Below, one piece after another: positions 26,831-35,994 of a DNA stretch of 64,000 bases (position 1 is the first letter of the stretch; every line of letters starts with the position of its first letter). The notes below the pieces were generated by a model that was not told where the DNA came from, did not search any database, and saw nothing but the letters and a program-made list of their open reading frames with translations. The translations under genes and the position numbers were made by a program. The DNA is taken from positions 1,860,001 to 1,924,000 of the forward strand of contig NZ_CP092497.1 in NCBI RefSeq assembly GCF_022479115.1, given 5' to 3'. Source of the DNA: Amycolatopsis sp. EV170708-02-1. Its GTDB lineage: Bacteria > Actinomycetota > Actinomycetes > Mycobacteriales > Pseudonocardiaceae.

Positions 26831-28075
26831 GTGAAGCTCCTGCCCGGCCTCGATTCCGCCGCTGTCTCCCCCGGAGAAAACGTGGGAGACAGCGAAGTCT
26901 GGCCGGGAGTCGCGAATCCGGCCGGCCTGCTGTCCGGCATCACCGAGTGGCTGACCGGATACGGCAACCACCAGACCCGCCGCACCTACGCGGAAGGGCT
27001 GGGGCTGCCCGTGACCACCGCCGACATCGGTGCCTGGATGCGGCCCCGCATCGGCGGCCCGGCCGAGGATCAGTGGGCTGACGCGGTGGCCGACTACGCC
27101 CAGGCCGTCATCATCCCGCGGGCGGCCGATCCGGCGGGCCGGACAGGGCCTCCCCGCGCGAGCCGGGGCCGGCTACGGGCCTGCCACTGGCTGCGGTGGT
27201 GCGCGGCCAACGGAGTGGATCCGACGGTGGCGACCTCGGCACAGGTGAAGACGTGGCTGAGGGATCTGGAGTCGGCGGGCGCGGCGCCGTCGACGCGGGA
27301 CCGGATGCTGGCGACGGTGAAGACCATGTACTCGTCTCTGGCCGACGCGGGTCTGGTCGCGGCGAATCCGGCGGCGCTGGACCGGAGGCGGTTGGGGCTG
27401 GCCGCGGCGGCGGCGAGCACGTCGGCGACGGTCACCTTGACGACCCGGCAGGTCGCGGCGCTACATCAGGCGGCGGGGACACCGAGGCGCGGCGCGAGTG
27501 CCTGTGATGTCGCGCGCTCGGTCGCGATCATCGCGTTGTTCACGCTCGGCTTGCGGGTCAGCGAACTGTGCGGGCTCGACTGCGCCGACCTGCACGTCAC
27601 CCGGGGGCGGCGGGCGCTTCGCGTACACGGAAAGGGCGGGAAGGTCCGCATCGTGTATCTGAGCGTGCCCGCCGAGCGCGCGCTGCTGGACTATCTGGCG
27701 CTGCGCACGGACGGTACGGGGGCCGAGGTGGTGACCGGTGCGGGTCGTCGCACCCGGACCTCCGACCTGCCGCTGCTGGTGACCCGTGGCGGACGCCGGT
27801 TCTCCCGGCAGGCGATCTGGCAGCTCCTGCGCCGTATCGCCGCGGCCGGCGGCCCAGAGCTGGCCGATGTCGCCGAGGCGATGCATCCCCACGCGCTGCG
27901 GCACTTCTACGTGACCGCCGCGGTCGAGGCCGGAGCGTCGCTGGAACACGTGCAGGCAGACGTGGGGCACGCCAGCATCGACACCACCAGCGGCGTCTAC
28001 GATCACGCGGCCCGTGACCCGGCGCGCAGCGCGGTCGACCTCGTCGCCGACGCCTGGCATGTCAGCGACGCCTGA
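26831..28075 (+). CDS. Tyrosine recombinase/integrase
   Basis: The protein has 414 residues. A core-binding SAM-like domain (about 110-190) is followed by the catalytic domain with R242 (LGLRVSELCGL), K268 (HGKGGK), H354 and R357 (HPHALRH), H380 and nucleophile Y390. All catalytic residues are intact. The length and sequence resemble XerC/D-like integrases of actinomycete elements. The start is GTG 26831 with GGAGG ten bases upstream. It is divergent from the coiled-coil gene and 750 bases from a tRNA pair, a typical integrase setting, but no flanking att duplication was found in this window. Confidence 0.9.
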   Translation: MKLLPGLDSAAVSPGENVGDSEVWPGVANPAGLLSGITEWLTGYGNHQTRRTYAEGLGLPVTTADIGAWMRPRIGGPAEDQWADAVADYAQAVIIPRAADPAGRTGPPRASRGRLRACHWLRWCAANGVDPTVATSAQVKTWLRDLESAGAAPSTRDRMLATVKTMYSSLADAGLVAANPAALDRRRLGLAAAAASTSATVTLTTRQVAALHQAAGTPRRGASACDVARSVAIIALFTLGLRVSELCGLDCADLHVTRGRRALRVHGKGGKVRIVYLSVPAERALLDYLALRTDGTGAEVVTGAGRRTRTSDLPLLVTRGGRRFSRQAIWQLLRRIAAAGGPELADVAEAMHPHALRHFYVTAAVEAGASLEHVQADVGHASIDTTSGVYDHAARDPARSAVDLVADAWHVSDA

Positions 28076-28112
28076 CCTGGTTCTCTCAACCGAGAGACAC
28101 GAAGGCGTGGTG

Positions 28113-28814
28113 CTAGACCGCCTCCAGGACGAAGAACAGGAAACTCAGGAAGGCGGTCTTGCCCGCGAGCTCTTCCGGGAAGCGCTCCCGTGCACCCGGC
28201 GCCGGATGCGGCTCGCTGACGACGGCCGTCCGGAAACCCGCCGCGGTGAAGGCGTCGGTCATCGCGTGCAGTGGCCGATGCCAGTACGTCAGCACGGCTT
28301 TCTGGCCGCCGAAGGTGTACTCCTCTGACCACTTGACGGTCTGGAAATAGTCGCCCTCGGGGTGGACCAGCTTGAAGATGATCGGGTGGTTGACGGCCAT
28401 GATCAGCCTGCCGCCGGGTTTCAGCACGCGCCGGATCTCGGCCAGCGGCCCTGTCCAGTCTTCCAGGTAGTGCAGGACGAGGGCGGCGATGACGTCGTCG
28501 AAGGCAGCGTCGGGGTAGGGCAGCGGTTCGCCGATGTCGGCGATCCGCAGTGCCGCGTCGTCGCCGAGACGTTTCCGGGCCAGCTCCAGCATTTTGGCGC
28601 TGGAGTCGAAGCCGGTCACGATGGCGCCCCGATCGCGCAGTGCCTCGGACAGCGGGCCTGCGCCGCACCCGGCGTCGAGGATCCGCCTGCCGGTCACGTC
28701 TCCGGCCAGATCGAGAATCGCGGGCCGAGTGTAGTAGGCGTTGATCAGGCTGGTCTCGTTCTCGGCGGCGTATGCCTCGGCGAAGGGGTCGTAGTCGTTT
28801 TCCACCAAACCCAC
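28113..28814 (-). CDS. Class I SAM-dependent methyltransferase
   Basis: The protein has 233 residues. Motif I is ILDAGCGAGPLSEAL (about 45-59) and motif II/III is FDDVIAALVLHYL. The C-terminal half resembles UbiE/small-molecule methyltransferases. The start is GTG 28814 with no clear ribosome-binding site, and it begins only 14 bases after the 3' end of an adjacent tRNA gene on the same strand. It is therefore either leaderless or read from the tRNA transcript. The substrate is unknown. Confidence 0.85.
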   Translation of the reverse strand: MGLVENDYDPFAEAYAAENETSLINAYYTRPAILDLAGDVTGRRILDAGCGAGPLSEALRDRGAIVTGFDSSAKMLELARKRLGDDAALRIADIGEPLPYPDAAFDDVIAALVLHYLEDWTGPLAEIRRVLKPGGRLIMAVNHPIIFKLVHPEGDYFQTVKWSEEYTFGGQKAVLTYWHRPLHAMTDAFTAAGFRTAVVSEPHPAPGARERFPEELAGKTAFLSFLFFVLEAV

Positions 28815-28828
28815 TATGGCAGGTGCCG

Positions 28829-28904
28829 TGGTACCCCTACCAGGATTCGAACCTGGACTGGACGCGTTCTGAGCGCGTTGCCTCTTCCGTTGGGCTATAG
28901 GGGC
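28829..28904 (-). tRNA. tRNA with CAG anticodon, class I shape, encoded CCA
   Basis: The 76 nt fold completely. There is a 7-bp acceptor stem (with a G1-U72 pair), a D arm containing GG, a 5-bp anticodon stem ACGCG/CGCGT with loop CTCAGAA (anticodon CAG), a 5-nt variable loop, a T arm CCAGG-TTCGAAT-CCTGG, and A73-CCA encoded. CAG reads leucine codon CUG, but tRNA-Leu normally has a long variable arm, which is absent here. Its identity is therefore uncertain. Confidence 0.8.
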
Positions 28905-28909
28905 ATTAG

Positions 28910-28983
28910 TGCGGTTCCGGGGAGTCGAACCCCGACTGTCCTGGTTCTCGACCAGGTGCCTCTGCCAGTTGGGCTAGAACCGC
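28910..28983 (-). tRNA. tRNA-like gene with GAG anticodon position, class I shape
   Basis: The cloverleaf has acceptor GCGGTTC/GAACCGC, a D arm almost identical to the neighbouring tRNA, anticodon stem CCTGG/CCAGG with loop TCGAGAA, a 5-nt variable loop and T arm CGGGG-TTCGACT-CCCCG. CCA is not encoded. The formal anticodon is GAG (Leu), but position 33 is C rather than the near-universal U and the long variable arm of tRNA-Leu is missing. It ends 5 bases before the next tRNA. Confidence 0.72.
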
Positions 28984-29030
28984 GAGACGAGCGAATGTCC
29001 GGAAATCGCCGGCGGGAATTCCTCGCACCA

Positions 29031-29068
29031 TAAAGAAAGCCGCCTGATCGAAGGCTCGACCGGCGGCT
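29031..29068 (-). terminator. Rho-independent terminator of the small peptide gene
   Basis: On the minus strand AGCCGCC and GGCGGCT form a stem with an extra inner TCGA pairing, followed by TTTCTTTA. It separates the 18-residue gene from the tRNAs. Confidence 0.7.
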
Positions 29069-29088
29069 CCCTGACCTGACGTGCTACG

Positions 29089-29145
29089 TCACGACGAGGA
29101 GCCTGAACTGCCCAGAAGGCTTTGATAGTCCAGTTGTGCATTCAT
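29089..29145 (-). CDS. 18-residue peptide gene
   Basis: ATG 29145 opens MNAQLDYQSLLGSSGSSS and stops at 29089. Support that it is real: GAAGGGCGG precedes the ATG by about 7 bases, a good promoter (TTGACG-N18-GATGAT) lies 34 to 63 bases upstream, and a Rho-independent terminator follows. Such a compact transcription unit is unlikely by chance in this GC-rich sequence. No family is recognised. It could be a signalling or modified peptide precursor, or the coding part of a regulatory RNA. Downstream on the same strand come two odd tRNAs and a methyltransferase. Confidence 0.55.
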   Translation of the reverse strand: MNAQLDYQSLLGSSGSSS

Positions 29146-29178
29146 CGTGACCGCCCTTCGCCTTCTCGGTAGGCGCTC

Positions 29179-29208
29179 ATCATCGCGAATACCGGGAGCG
29201 GGCGTCAA
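29179..29208 (-). promoter_or_regulatory. Sigma70-type promoter of the 18-residue gene
   Basis: On the minus strand TTGACG (29203-29208) is separated by 18 bases from GATGAT (29179-29184), 34 bases before the ATG. Confidence 0.6.
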
Positions 29209-29249
29209 TTGCATTATCGAGTGCCTTTGCCGCGCCGCTCCCGGGCTGC

Positions 29250-29996
29250 TCAAGATTTCAGCGTGCTGCCGAGGAGTGCGAGGAGCCGCTCCCAATGGCG
29301 TCGCGAACCTGCGGCGTCGAATGCTTCGGTGTCGGACATCGTGAAGCCGTGAACGGTGCCGGGGTAGGTCTCGCAGCTGTATTCGACTCCGGCGGCGTCG
29401 AACGCCTTGCTGATCTCGGTGATCGCCTCGGGTGTCAGGTCGCCCTCGGCGAGGCCGAGGTGGACTTTCGCGGTGAGGTGCGGGATCTGCCGGTGCGGGC
29501 TGTCGGGTTGATCGGTGACGAGGGCGCCGGGGTGGAATCCGGCCAGGGCGGCGACCTTGCCGGGGTGGGCCGTCGCGGTGCGCATCGCGAGGACGGCGCC
29601 CATGCAGTAGCCGATCGCGGCGACCGGTCCGGCGCCGACCTCGGGCCGGGCGGTGAGGAAGTCGAGGTAGGCGCCGGCGTCGCTCAGCGCACGTTCGGCG
29701 GTGTGCACCTCGACGAGCGGCATGATCTGGCCGAACAGCTCGGGGCGGTGTTCGGCGGTGATGTGCTCAGGCAGGTCGAACACGGGCGCCGGGCGGTGCC
29801 GGTAGAAGACGTTGGGAACCAGGACGTAATAGCCGTGATCGGCCAGTTCCCGGGCCATGTCCCACAGGACGGGGCGTGGCCCGAACGCGTCCGGGTACAG
29901 GAGGACACCAGGATGCGTTCCGCCCTCGCCGGGGTACGCGGCGAAGGCGTCGGACTGGCCGTCAGGCGTCGGAATGCTCAGCGTGGTGGAGGGAAT
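29250..29996 (-). CDS. Dienelactone hydrolase family protein, apparent ATT start
   Basis: The alpha/beta hydrolase has the dienelactone hydrolase features GYCMGA (nucleophile Cys) and VHGFT (catalytic His). The family N-terminus reads on this frame as PSTTLSIPTPDGQSDAFAAYP, well upstream of the first ATG (29858). No ATG, GTG or TTG lies between the preceding in-frame stop and that segment. The codon at the expected Met position (29994-29996) is ATT. Either ATT is used, or a start mutation has occurred and translation begins at 29858, losing 46 residues. The product would be 248 residues. Confidence 0.75.
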   Translation of the reverse strand: MPSTTLSIPTPDGQSDAFAAYPGEGGTHPGVLLYPDAFGPRPVLWDMARELADHGYYVLVPNVFYRHRPAPVFDLPEHITAEHRPELFGQIMPLVEVHTAERALSDAGAYLDFLTARPEVGAGPVAAIGYCMGAVLAMRTATAHPGKVAALAGFHPGALVTDQPDSPHRQIPHLTAKVHLGLAEGDLTPEAITEISKAFDAAGVEYSCETYPGTVHGFTMSDTEAFDAAGSRRHWERLLALLGSTLKS

Positions 29997-30039
29997 GGCG
30001 GTGCTCGCTTTCTCGTCGGCGTACCTCGAACGTAGACGA

Positions 30040-30813
30040 TCAAGCCCGGCTCAGGCGCAGCCGATCGGCCAGCCCGGCCGAGGTGAACGCGGCCACCAGC
30101 TCGTCGCGGCCTTCGGTGAAGTGGGTCCAGCTGTCGATGTGCACCGGGACGACCGTGCGGGCGCCGAGGATCCGCGTCGCCTCGGCGGCCAGCGCGCTGT
30201 CGAGGACGAGCAGGGCACCGTCGAAGACCGGCTTCAGGCGCGGGGCGCCGGCGAAGAGCACCGCGGTGTCGATCGGCCCGAATCGATCCGCGACCTGCCG
30301 GACGACGTCGAGCGAGGCGTTGTCGCCGCTGACGTAGACCGTCGGCAGGCCGTCTCCGGTCAGGACGAAGCCGACGACGTCGCCGGTGATCTTCTCCGAG
30401 CCTTCCGGCCCGTGGAGCGCGGGCGCGGCGGTCACCGTCACGACTCCCCCGCCCGGCCGGTCGAGTTCGACCGTCTCCCAGGTCTCCAACCCTTTCGCGG
30501 TGCCGCCGAGCCGTCCCGCGCCGCTGGGTGTGGTGAGGGTCAAGGGCACGTCCGCCAGCAGTTTCCGGCCGGAGTGGTCGAGGTTGTCCGGATGCTCGTC
30601 GTGGGAGAGCAGGACGGCGTCGACGCGGCCGAGGTCCGCGGGGCTCGCCGAAGGCGGCGCGGTCTTGGTGAGGCCGGGTCTCCCGTCGGGCCTTTCGTAG
30701 TGGCCGGGCTCGTCGAAGGTCGGGTCGGTCAGGAACCGCACTCCGCCGTAGTCGATCAGTGCGGTCGGCCCGCCGAAGACCTGGACGGAGAGCTGGTCGC
30801 TGATCTGGTCCAT
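30040..30813 (-). CDS. Metallo-beta-lactamase-fold hydrolase
   Basis: The protein has about 257 residues, with VDAVLLSHDEHPDNLDHSG giving the His/Asp metal motif and later APALHGPEG, VYVSGDNA and VPVHIDSWTHF. It resembles the UlaG-like branch of the metallo-beta-lactamase fold. The start is taken at ATG 30813 because the upstream GTG 30825 lies inside an operator and AGGTGG is better spaced to this ATG. It is divergent from, and probably regulated by, the ABATE-CGNR protein. Confidence 0.82.
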   Translation of the reverse strand: MDQISDQLSVQVFGGPTALIDYGGVRFLTDPTFDEPGHYERPDGRPGLTKTAPPSASPADLGRVDAVLLSHDEHPDNLDHSGRKLLADVPLTLTTPSGAGRLGGTAKGLETWETVELDRPGGGVVTVTAAPALHGPEGSEKITGDVVGFVLTGDGLPTVYVSGDNASLDVVRQVADRFGPIDTAVLFAGAPRLKPVFDGALLVLDSALAAEATRILGARTVVPVHIDSWTHFTEGRDELVAAFTSAGLADRLRLSRA

Positions 30814-30820
30814 CATCCAC

Positions 30821-30895
30821 CTCACGGATAGGTATTGTTCTTTCCGTGAGTGACATTAGCGAGTTCTCACGGAAGACCGCAACTACTTCCGTGAG
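30821..30895. promoter_or_regulatory. Twin operators between MBL-fold and CGNR genes
   Basis: Two identical-geometry inverted repeats, CTCACGGA-N14-TCCGTGAG, lie at 30821-30850 and 30866-30895, with starts 45 bases apart. They fill the 90-base divergent promoter region and overlap both start regions. Confidence 0.75.
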
Positions 30896-30903
30896 AGTTT
30901 CTC

Positions 30904-31524
30904 ATGGATGAGCTCGGCGCCTACCATGAGAACGTGGACGACACCGCTGCCCTTCCTCCTGCCCCGGGCGCCGAGCAGTACGTCGCGCTGGCGCTCGCCA
31001 ACACCACGATCGCGCTGCCCGGCGGCCAGTTCATCGATTTGCTCGGCACTCCGGCGGCCGCGACCGGCTGGCTCGCCGAACAGGGGCTCGCCCCGGTCGA
31101 CGCCGGTCTGCAGGAGATGTGCGCGGGCCTGGTGCGCTCGCTGCGTGAGCAGGTGCGGGTGCTGCTCGCCTCGCGCTCCTGTTCGGATCCGGCGCCGCAG
31201 AGCGCCCTCAACGCCGTCAACGAGGCGCTGAGCAAGGCGCCCACCGCCGAGCTCCTGCGCTGGGATCCGGCCAGGGGGCTGTACCGCACCGCGTCGCATC
31301 CGATCACCCAGATCGTCGAGCACGCGCTGGCGACCCTCGCCGCCAACGCCGCGGACCTGGTGACCGGGCCGGACGCGGAGCGGATCGCGGCCTGCGGTTC
31401 TCCGCCGTGTACTCGGTTCTTCCTGCGCAACGGGCGGCGTCAGTGGTGTTCCGTGCGCTGTGGCGACCGGGCCCGTGCCGCCCGCGCCTACGCCAGGCGC
31501 TCCCAGCCTGCCGGTCAGCGGTAG
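30904..31524 (+). CDS. ABATE/CGNR zinc-finger regulator
   Basis: The protein has 206 residues. The N-terminal ABATE-like helical region (about 20-150) includes ALALANTTIALPGG. The C-terminal CGNR zinc finger (about 160-200) is CGSPPCTRFFLRNGRRQWC with the second pair CSVRC. This family is considered a stress-related transcription regulator. The divergent operator repeats just upstream suggest it represses itself and the metallo-beta-lactamase-fold gene. The 3' end overlaps the next convergent gene by 10 bases. Confidence 0.88.
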   Translation: MDELGAYHENVDDTAALPPAPGAEQYVALALANTTIALPGGQFIDLLGTPAAATGWLAEQGLAPVDAGLQEMCAGLVRSLREQVRVLLASRSCSDPAPQSALNAVNEALSKAPTAELLRWDPARGLYRTASHPITQIVEHALATLAANAADLVTGPDAERIAACGSPPCTRFFLRNGRRQWCSVRCGDRARAARAYARRSQPAGQR

Positions 31525-32648
31525 GCCGCGAACTGGTCCAGCAAGGGCTTCGGGGAGTCTTCGGCGAAGCAGAGGGCGAGGTTTTCGGCGGATTCCGCCG
31601 CTGAGGCCTCACTTCGCGGGAACAGCTCCGTCTCGTAGGCCTTGAGCGCGGCTTCGACGTCGCCGGGATGCGCGGCGAGGGCGAGGCCGAGTTCGGCGCC
31701 GTCGAGCATCGCGAGGTTGGCGCCTTCACCGGCGAACGGTGACATCAGATGGGCGGCGTCCCCGAGGAGGGTGACGCCGGGGACACGGTCCCAGCGGTGA
31801 CCGATGGGCAGCGCGTGGATGGGCCGCGGAGTCAGTTCACCGTCGGCGTCGGTGATCAGCGCGCGCAAACCGGCGTCCCAGCCGTCGAAGTGGTCCAGCA
31901 GCGCGGTTTTCGCCGAGGGCGTGTCGCTGAAGTCGATGGTGGAGATCCAGTCCTCGGCGGTTTTCAGCGCGATGTAGACGTGGAGGCTGCCTGAAGTGTC
32001 GAGATGCCCCAGAAGCCCTTTGCCCCCACCGAGTGCGAAGAACATGCCGTCGCCGGTGAGCGCGGCGCTAGCGGGGTGGCGATTCGCGGCATCGTGCAGG
32101 TGCACTTCGACGAAGGAGATGCCTTCGTAGGCAGGCAGGGCACGGGAGACCAGGGGGCGGACCTTGGACCACGCGCCGTCGGCACCGATCAGCAGGTCCG
32201 TGGTGAAGGACGTGCCGTCGGCCAGGGTCACCTCGTGCCCGCCGCCGGGGAGCGGGCGTGCGCCGGTGGTTTTGGCGCCCCAGCGCACGGTGCCTTCGGG
32301 CAGGGAGCCGAGCAGCAGATCGCGCAGATCGCCTCGGGCGACTTCGGGACGGCCGCCGTCGCCGTCGTCGGTCTCGTTGAGGTGCACGATCGCGTGCCGG
32401 TCGAGGACGCGCATGGCCTCGCCGCCGGGATGCACCAGCGCGCGGAACTCGTCGTGAAGACCGGCCGCTTTCAGCGCCGCCTGGCCGGATTCGACGTGGA
32501 TGTCGAGCATGCCGCCCTGTGTCCGGGCGGACGGCGACGCGTCGAGATCGAAGACCGCGGCCTCGACGCCGTTGACGTGCAGGACGCGGGCCAGGGTGAG
32601 TCCGCCGAGGCCGGCGCCGATGATCGCGATGGGGTGATGGGTGGTCAT
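31515..32648 (-). CDS. FAD-dependent monooxygenase (TetX/PhzS-type)
   Basis: The protein has 377 residues. It has the Rossmann start IAIIGAGLGGLTLARVL, a DG motif LLIGADGAWSKVRP and a GD motif VTLLGDAAHLMSPFAGEGAN. Class A flavin hydroxylases of this type oxidise aromatic or antibiotic substrates. ATG 32648 overlaps the stop of the TetR gene upstream (ATGA), so regulator and enzyme are co-transcribed, suggesting substrate-induced detoxification. Confidence 0.9.
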   Translation of the reverse strand: MTTHHPIAIIGAGLGGLTLARVLHVNGVEAAVFDLDASPSARTQGGMLDIHVESGQAALKAAGLHDEFRALVHPGGEAMRVLDRHAIVHLNETDDGDGGRPEVARGDLRDLLLGSLPEGTVRWGAKTTGARPLPGGGHEVTLADGTSFTTDLLIGADGAWSKVRPLVSRALPAYEGISFVEVHLHDAANRHPASAALTGDGMFFALGGGKGLLGHLDTSGSLHVYIALKTAEDWISTIDFSDTPSAKTALLDHFDGWDAGLRALITDADGELTPRPIHALPIGHRWDRVPGVTLLGDAAHLMSPFAGEGANLAMLDGAELGLALAAHPGDVEAALKAYETELFPRSEASAAESAENLALCFAEDSPKPLLDQFAAYR

Positions 32649-33319
32649 GTCGGGTTCCTTTCCGGCGGCAGGCCGGTCTGCGTGATTCCGGTGATCAGCA
32701 CCTGCAATCCCCACGACATCCGCTGCGCCGGCCGCCCGCTGAGCAGGTCGGCCGCGTGGGCGGCGATCTGGGGGTGAGTCGTCTCGTCGGCGTCCCGCAC
32801 GGCGCGCTCCAGTGCGTCCCAGTCGTCCGGCGATGTCCGCTCGGCGTGCTCCGCCGCGGTCGATGTCGCGTGCTGCAGGAGGATGTCGATCCCCCAGGCG
32901 CGCCGCTCGGCGGGCACTCCGCCCTCGGCGAGTAGGGCGAGCAGGTTCTCGACCAGACCGAGGTAGTTCTCACCGCTCGGGCGGGCCACCAGTGCCGACA
33001 GGGCGAGACCGGGATACTCCAGCAGCGTCGCGGTGTAGGCCGTGAGCAGCCGTTCGAGCCGGTCACGCCAGCCGCCTTCGGCCGGCGGCGGGGCGATGGT
33101 GCCGAGGAGTTCGTCGAGGATCGCCGCGTGCAGTTCCGCGGTGTTGCGGACGTAGACGTAGAGCGAGGCCGCGCCGGTGTCGAGTTCCTGCGCCAGCCGG
33201 CGCATCGTGAGCTTCCGCAGGCCTTCTTCGCGCAGGATCGCGACCGCGGCGGCGACGATGCCGTCACGGGTCAGCGCGGGTTTGGCCGGTCGCTCCCGGC
33301 GGCTCTTCTCTGGTGCCAT
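32645..33319 (-). CDS. TetR family regulator of the FAD monooxygenase
   Basis: The protein has 224 residues, with a helix-turn-helix in the N-terminal 70 residues (LTMRRLAQELDTGAASLYVYVRN) and a TetR_C ligand domain. It is the first gene of an operon with the monooxygenase and is preceded by two adjacent ACGAAC...GTTCGT palindromes, a recognised TetR-type operator shape. The likely ligand is the monooxygenase substrate. Confidence 0.9.
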   Translation of the reverse strand: MAPEKSRRERPAKPALTRDGIVAAAVAILREEGLRKLTMRRLAQELDTGAASLYVYVRNTAELHAAILDELLGTIAPPPAEGGWRDRLERLLTAYTATLLEYPGLALSALVARPSGENYLGLVENLLALLAEGGVPAERRAWGIDILLQHATSTAAEHAERTSPDDWDALERAVRDADETTHPQIAAHAADLLSGRPAQRMSWGLQVLITGITQTGLPPERNPT

Positions 33320-33328
33320 GCCACCACT

Positions 33329-33360
33329 GTAACGAACATGTTCGTTACGAACAAGTTCGT
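33329..33360. promoter_or_regulatory. Double palindromic TetR operator
   Basis: GTAACGAACATGTTCGTTAC (33329-33348) is a perfect palindrome. ACGAACAAGTTCGT (33347-33360) is a second site 15 bases further on. Both lie directly upstream of the TetR ATG. Confidence 0.8.
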
Positions 33361-33430
33361 CCCAGGTCACAGTGATGCGATACGGCCTCGAACGGGGGTT
33401 TGTCCGTCCACTGCGGACTGAAATGACAAC

Positions 33431-33455
33431 GGCAGGGAGATCGACTCTCCCTGCC
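33431..33455. other. 10-base-arm hairpin in divergent intergenic region
   Basis: GGCAGGGAGA, a 5-base loop and TCTCCCTGCC lie between the TetR promoter and the rox promoter. They may insulate the two divergent units. Confidence 0.5.
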
Positions 33456-33465
33456 ACTTCTAACG

Positions 33466-34982
<1,517 letters not shown>

Positions 34983-35050
34983 CGCGCCAGGTCCGGCGGC
35001 TATTGGCTGGTGGCGTTCCGAATCCGACGCCACGACAGGAGTTGATGACC

Positions 35051-35431
35051 ATGGCCGGACGGGTCGTGCACTTCGAGATTCCGTTCGAGGACGGCGAGCG
35101 CGCACGCGGCTTCTACCGGGAGGTCTTCGGCTGGAAGGCCGACACGATGCCCGGGATGGACTACACGATGGTCGCTTCGGGGCCGACCGCCGAGACCGGC
35201 ATGCCCGCGGAGCCGGGGTACATCAACGGCGGCATGCTCGCCAAGGAACTCAGCCCCGCGTCGGGCCCGGTGATCGTGCTCGACGTCGACAGCGTCGACG
35301 ACACGCTCGCGGTCGTCGAGAAGCAGGGTGGTTCGACGCTCGTCGGCCGGACCGCGGTCGGGGACATGGGTTTCTCCGCGTACTTCAAGGACCCGGAAGG
35401 CAACGTCATGGGGCTCTGGGAGACCGCGTGA
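35051..35431 (+). CDS. VOC family (glyoxalase-like) protein
   Basis: The protein has 126 residues with paired beta-alpha-beta modules: VVHFEIPFEDGERARGFYREVFGW at the start and FSAYFKDPEGNVMGLWE at the end, the usual VOC metal-site regions. ATG 35051 follows AGGAG by 9 bases; ATG 35045 is the closer alternative. It lies 68 bases after rox on the same strand and might be co-transcribed. The substrate is unknown. Confidence 0.87.
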   Translation: MAGRVVHFEIPFEDGERARGFYREVFGWKADTMPGMDYTMVASGPTAETGMPAEPGYINGGMLAKELSPASGPVIVLDVDSVDDTLAVVEKQGGSTLVGRTAVGDMGFSAYFKDPEGNVMGLWETA

Positions 35432-35455
35432 TCCGGGGGCCCGTGGCCGGTGCGG

Positions 35456-35902
35456 TCACGGGCCCTGCGGCCCCCGGTAGGGCAGCGTCTGGTTGTAGAC
35501 GATGTTGGTGTTCGTGCTCCCGAACAGCGCGAGCTCGTTGACGATCTCCTCCAGCCGTCCCATCGACGGGGCCGCGATCTTCAGCGAATAGCAGTCGTCA
35601 CCGGTGGTGCGGAGGCATTCGAGGATCTCGGTCCGCTCGGCCAGGAGCTTGTGCAACGGCGCGTGCTTGCTGCCCGGGTACTTCAACCGCACCACCGCGA
35701 GCACGACGTACCCGGCCTTCTCCAGGTCGACCTCGGCGCGGTAGCCGGTGATCACCCCGGCCGACTCCAGCCGCTTGACCCGGTCGGTCGTCGCCGACGC
35801 GCTCAAGCTGACCCGCTTCCCCAGCTCGGTGAGCGGAAGGCGCCCGTCCTTCTGGAGCTCCACCAGGATCGCCCAGTCCGTCGCGTCGAGAGTCTCGGCC
35901 AT
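35456..35902 (-). CDS. Lrp/AsnC family regulator
   Basis: The protein has 148 residues. The N-terminal helix-turn-helix (about 5-50) is LDATDWAILVELQKDGRLPL followed by LSASATTDRVKRLE. The C-terminal RAM ligand domain (about 65-140) includes CLRTTGDDCYSLKIAA. These sense amino acids or related metabolites. It is divergent from the LLM oxidoreductase/deaminase operon, its probable target. CCGGT-N6-ACCGG and CCGGGAA-N7-TTCCCGG lie between them. Confidence 0.9.
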   Translation of the reverse strand: MAETLDATDWAILVELQKDGRLPLTELGKRVSLSASATTDRVKRLESAGVITGYRAEVDLEKAGYVVLAVVRLKYPGSKHAPLHKLLAERTEILECLRTTGDDCYSLKIAAPSMGRLEEIVNELALFGSTNTNIVYNQTLPYRGPQGP

Positions 35903-35994
35903 CCGGTGAGAATACCGGCAGATCCACGGCGGAAACCGCCATACGCCGGGAAAGATCCCTTCCCGGGTTTCCGCCTCGTCGATAGCCTTGACCT

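Noticed and set aside
26831..28904. Integrated element with att sites at the tRNA
   Set aside because: No duplicate of the tRNA 3' end was found in the window, so the boundary cannot be set.
28829..28983. Normal tRNA-Leu pair
   Set aside because: No long variable arm is present, so the genes were listed without an amino-acid identity.
33431..33455. Terminator of a coding gene
   Set aside because: It lies in a divergent promoter region, not after a gene.
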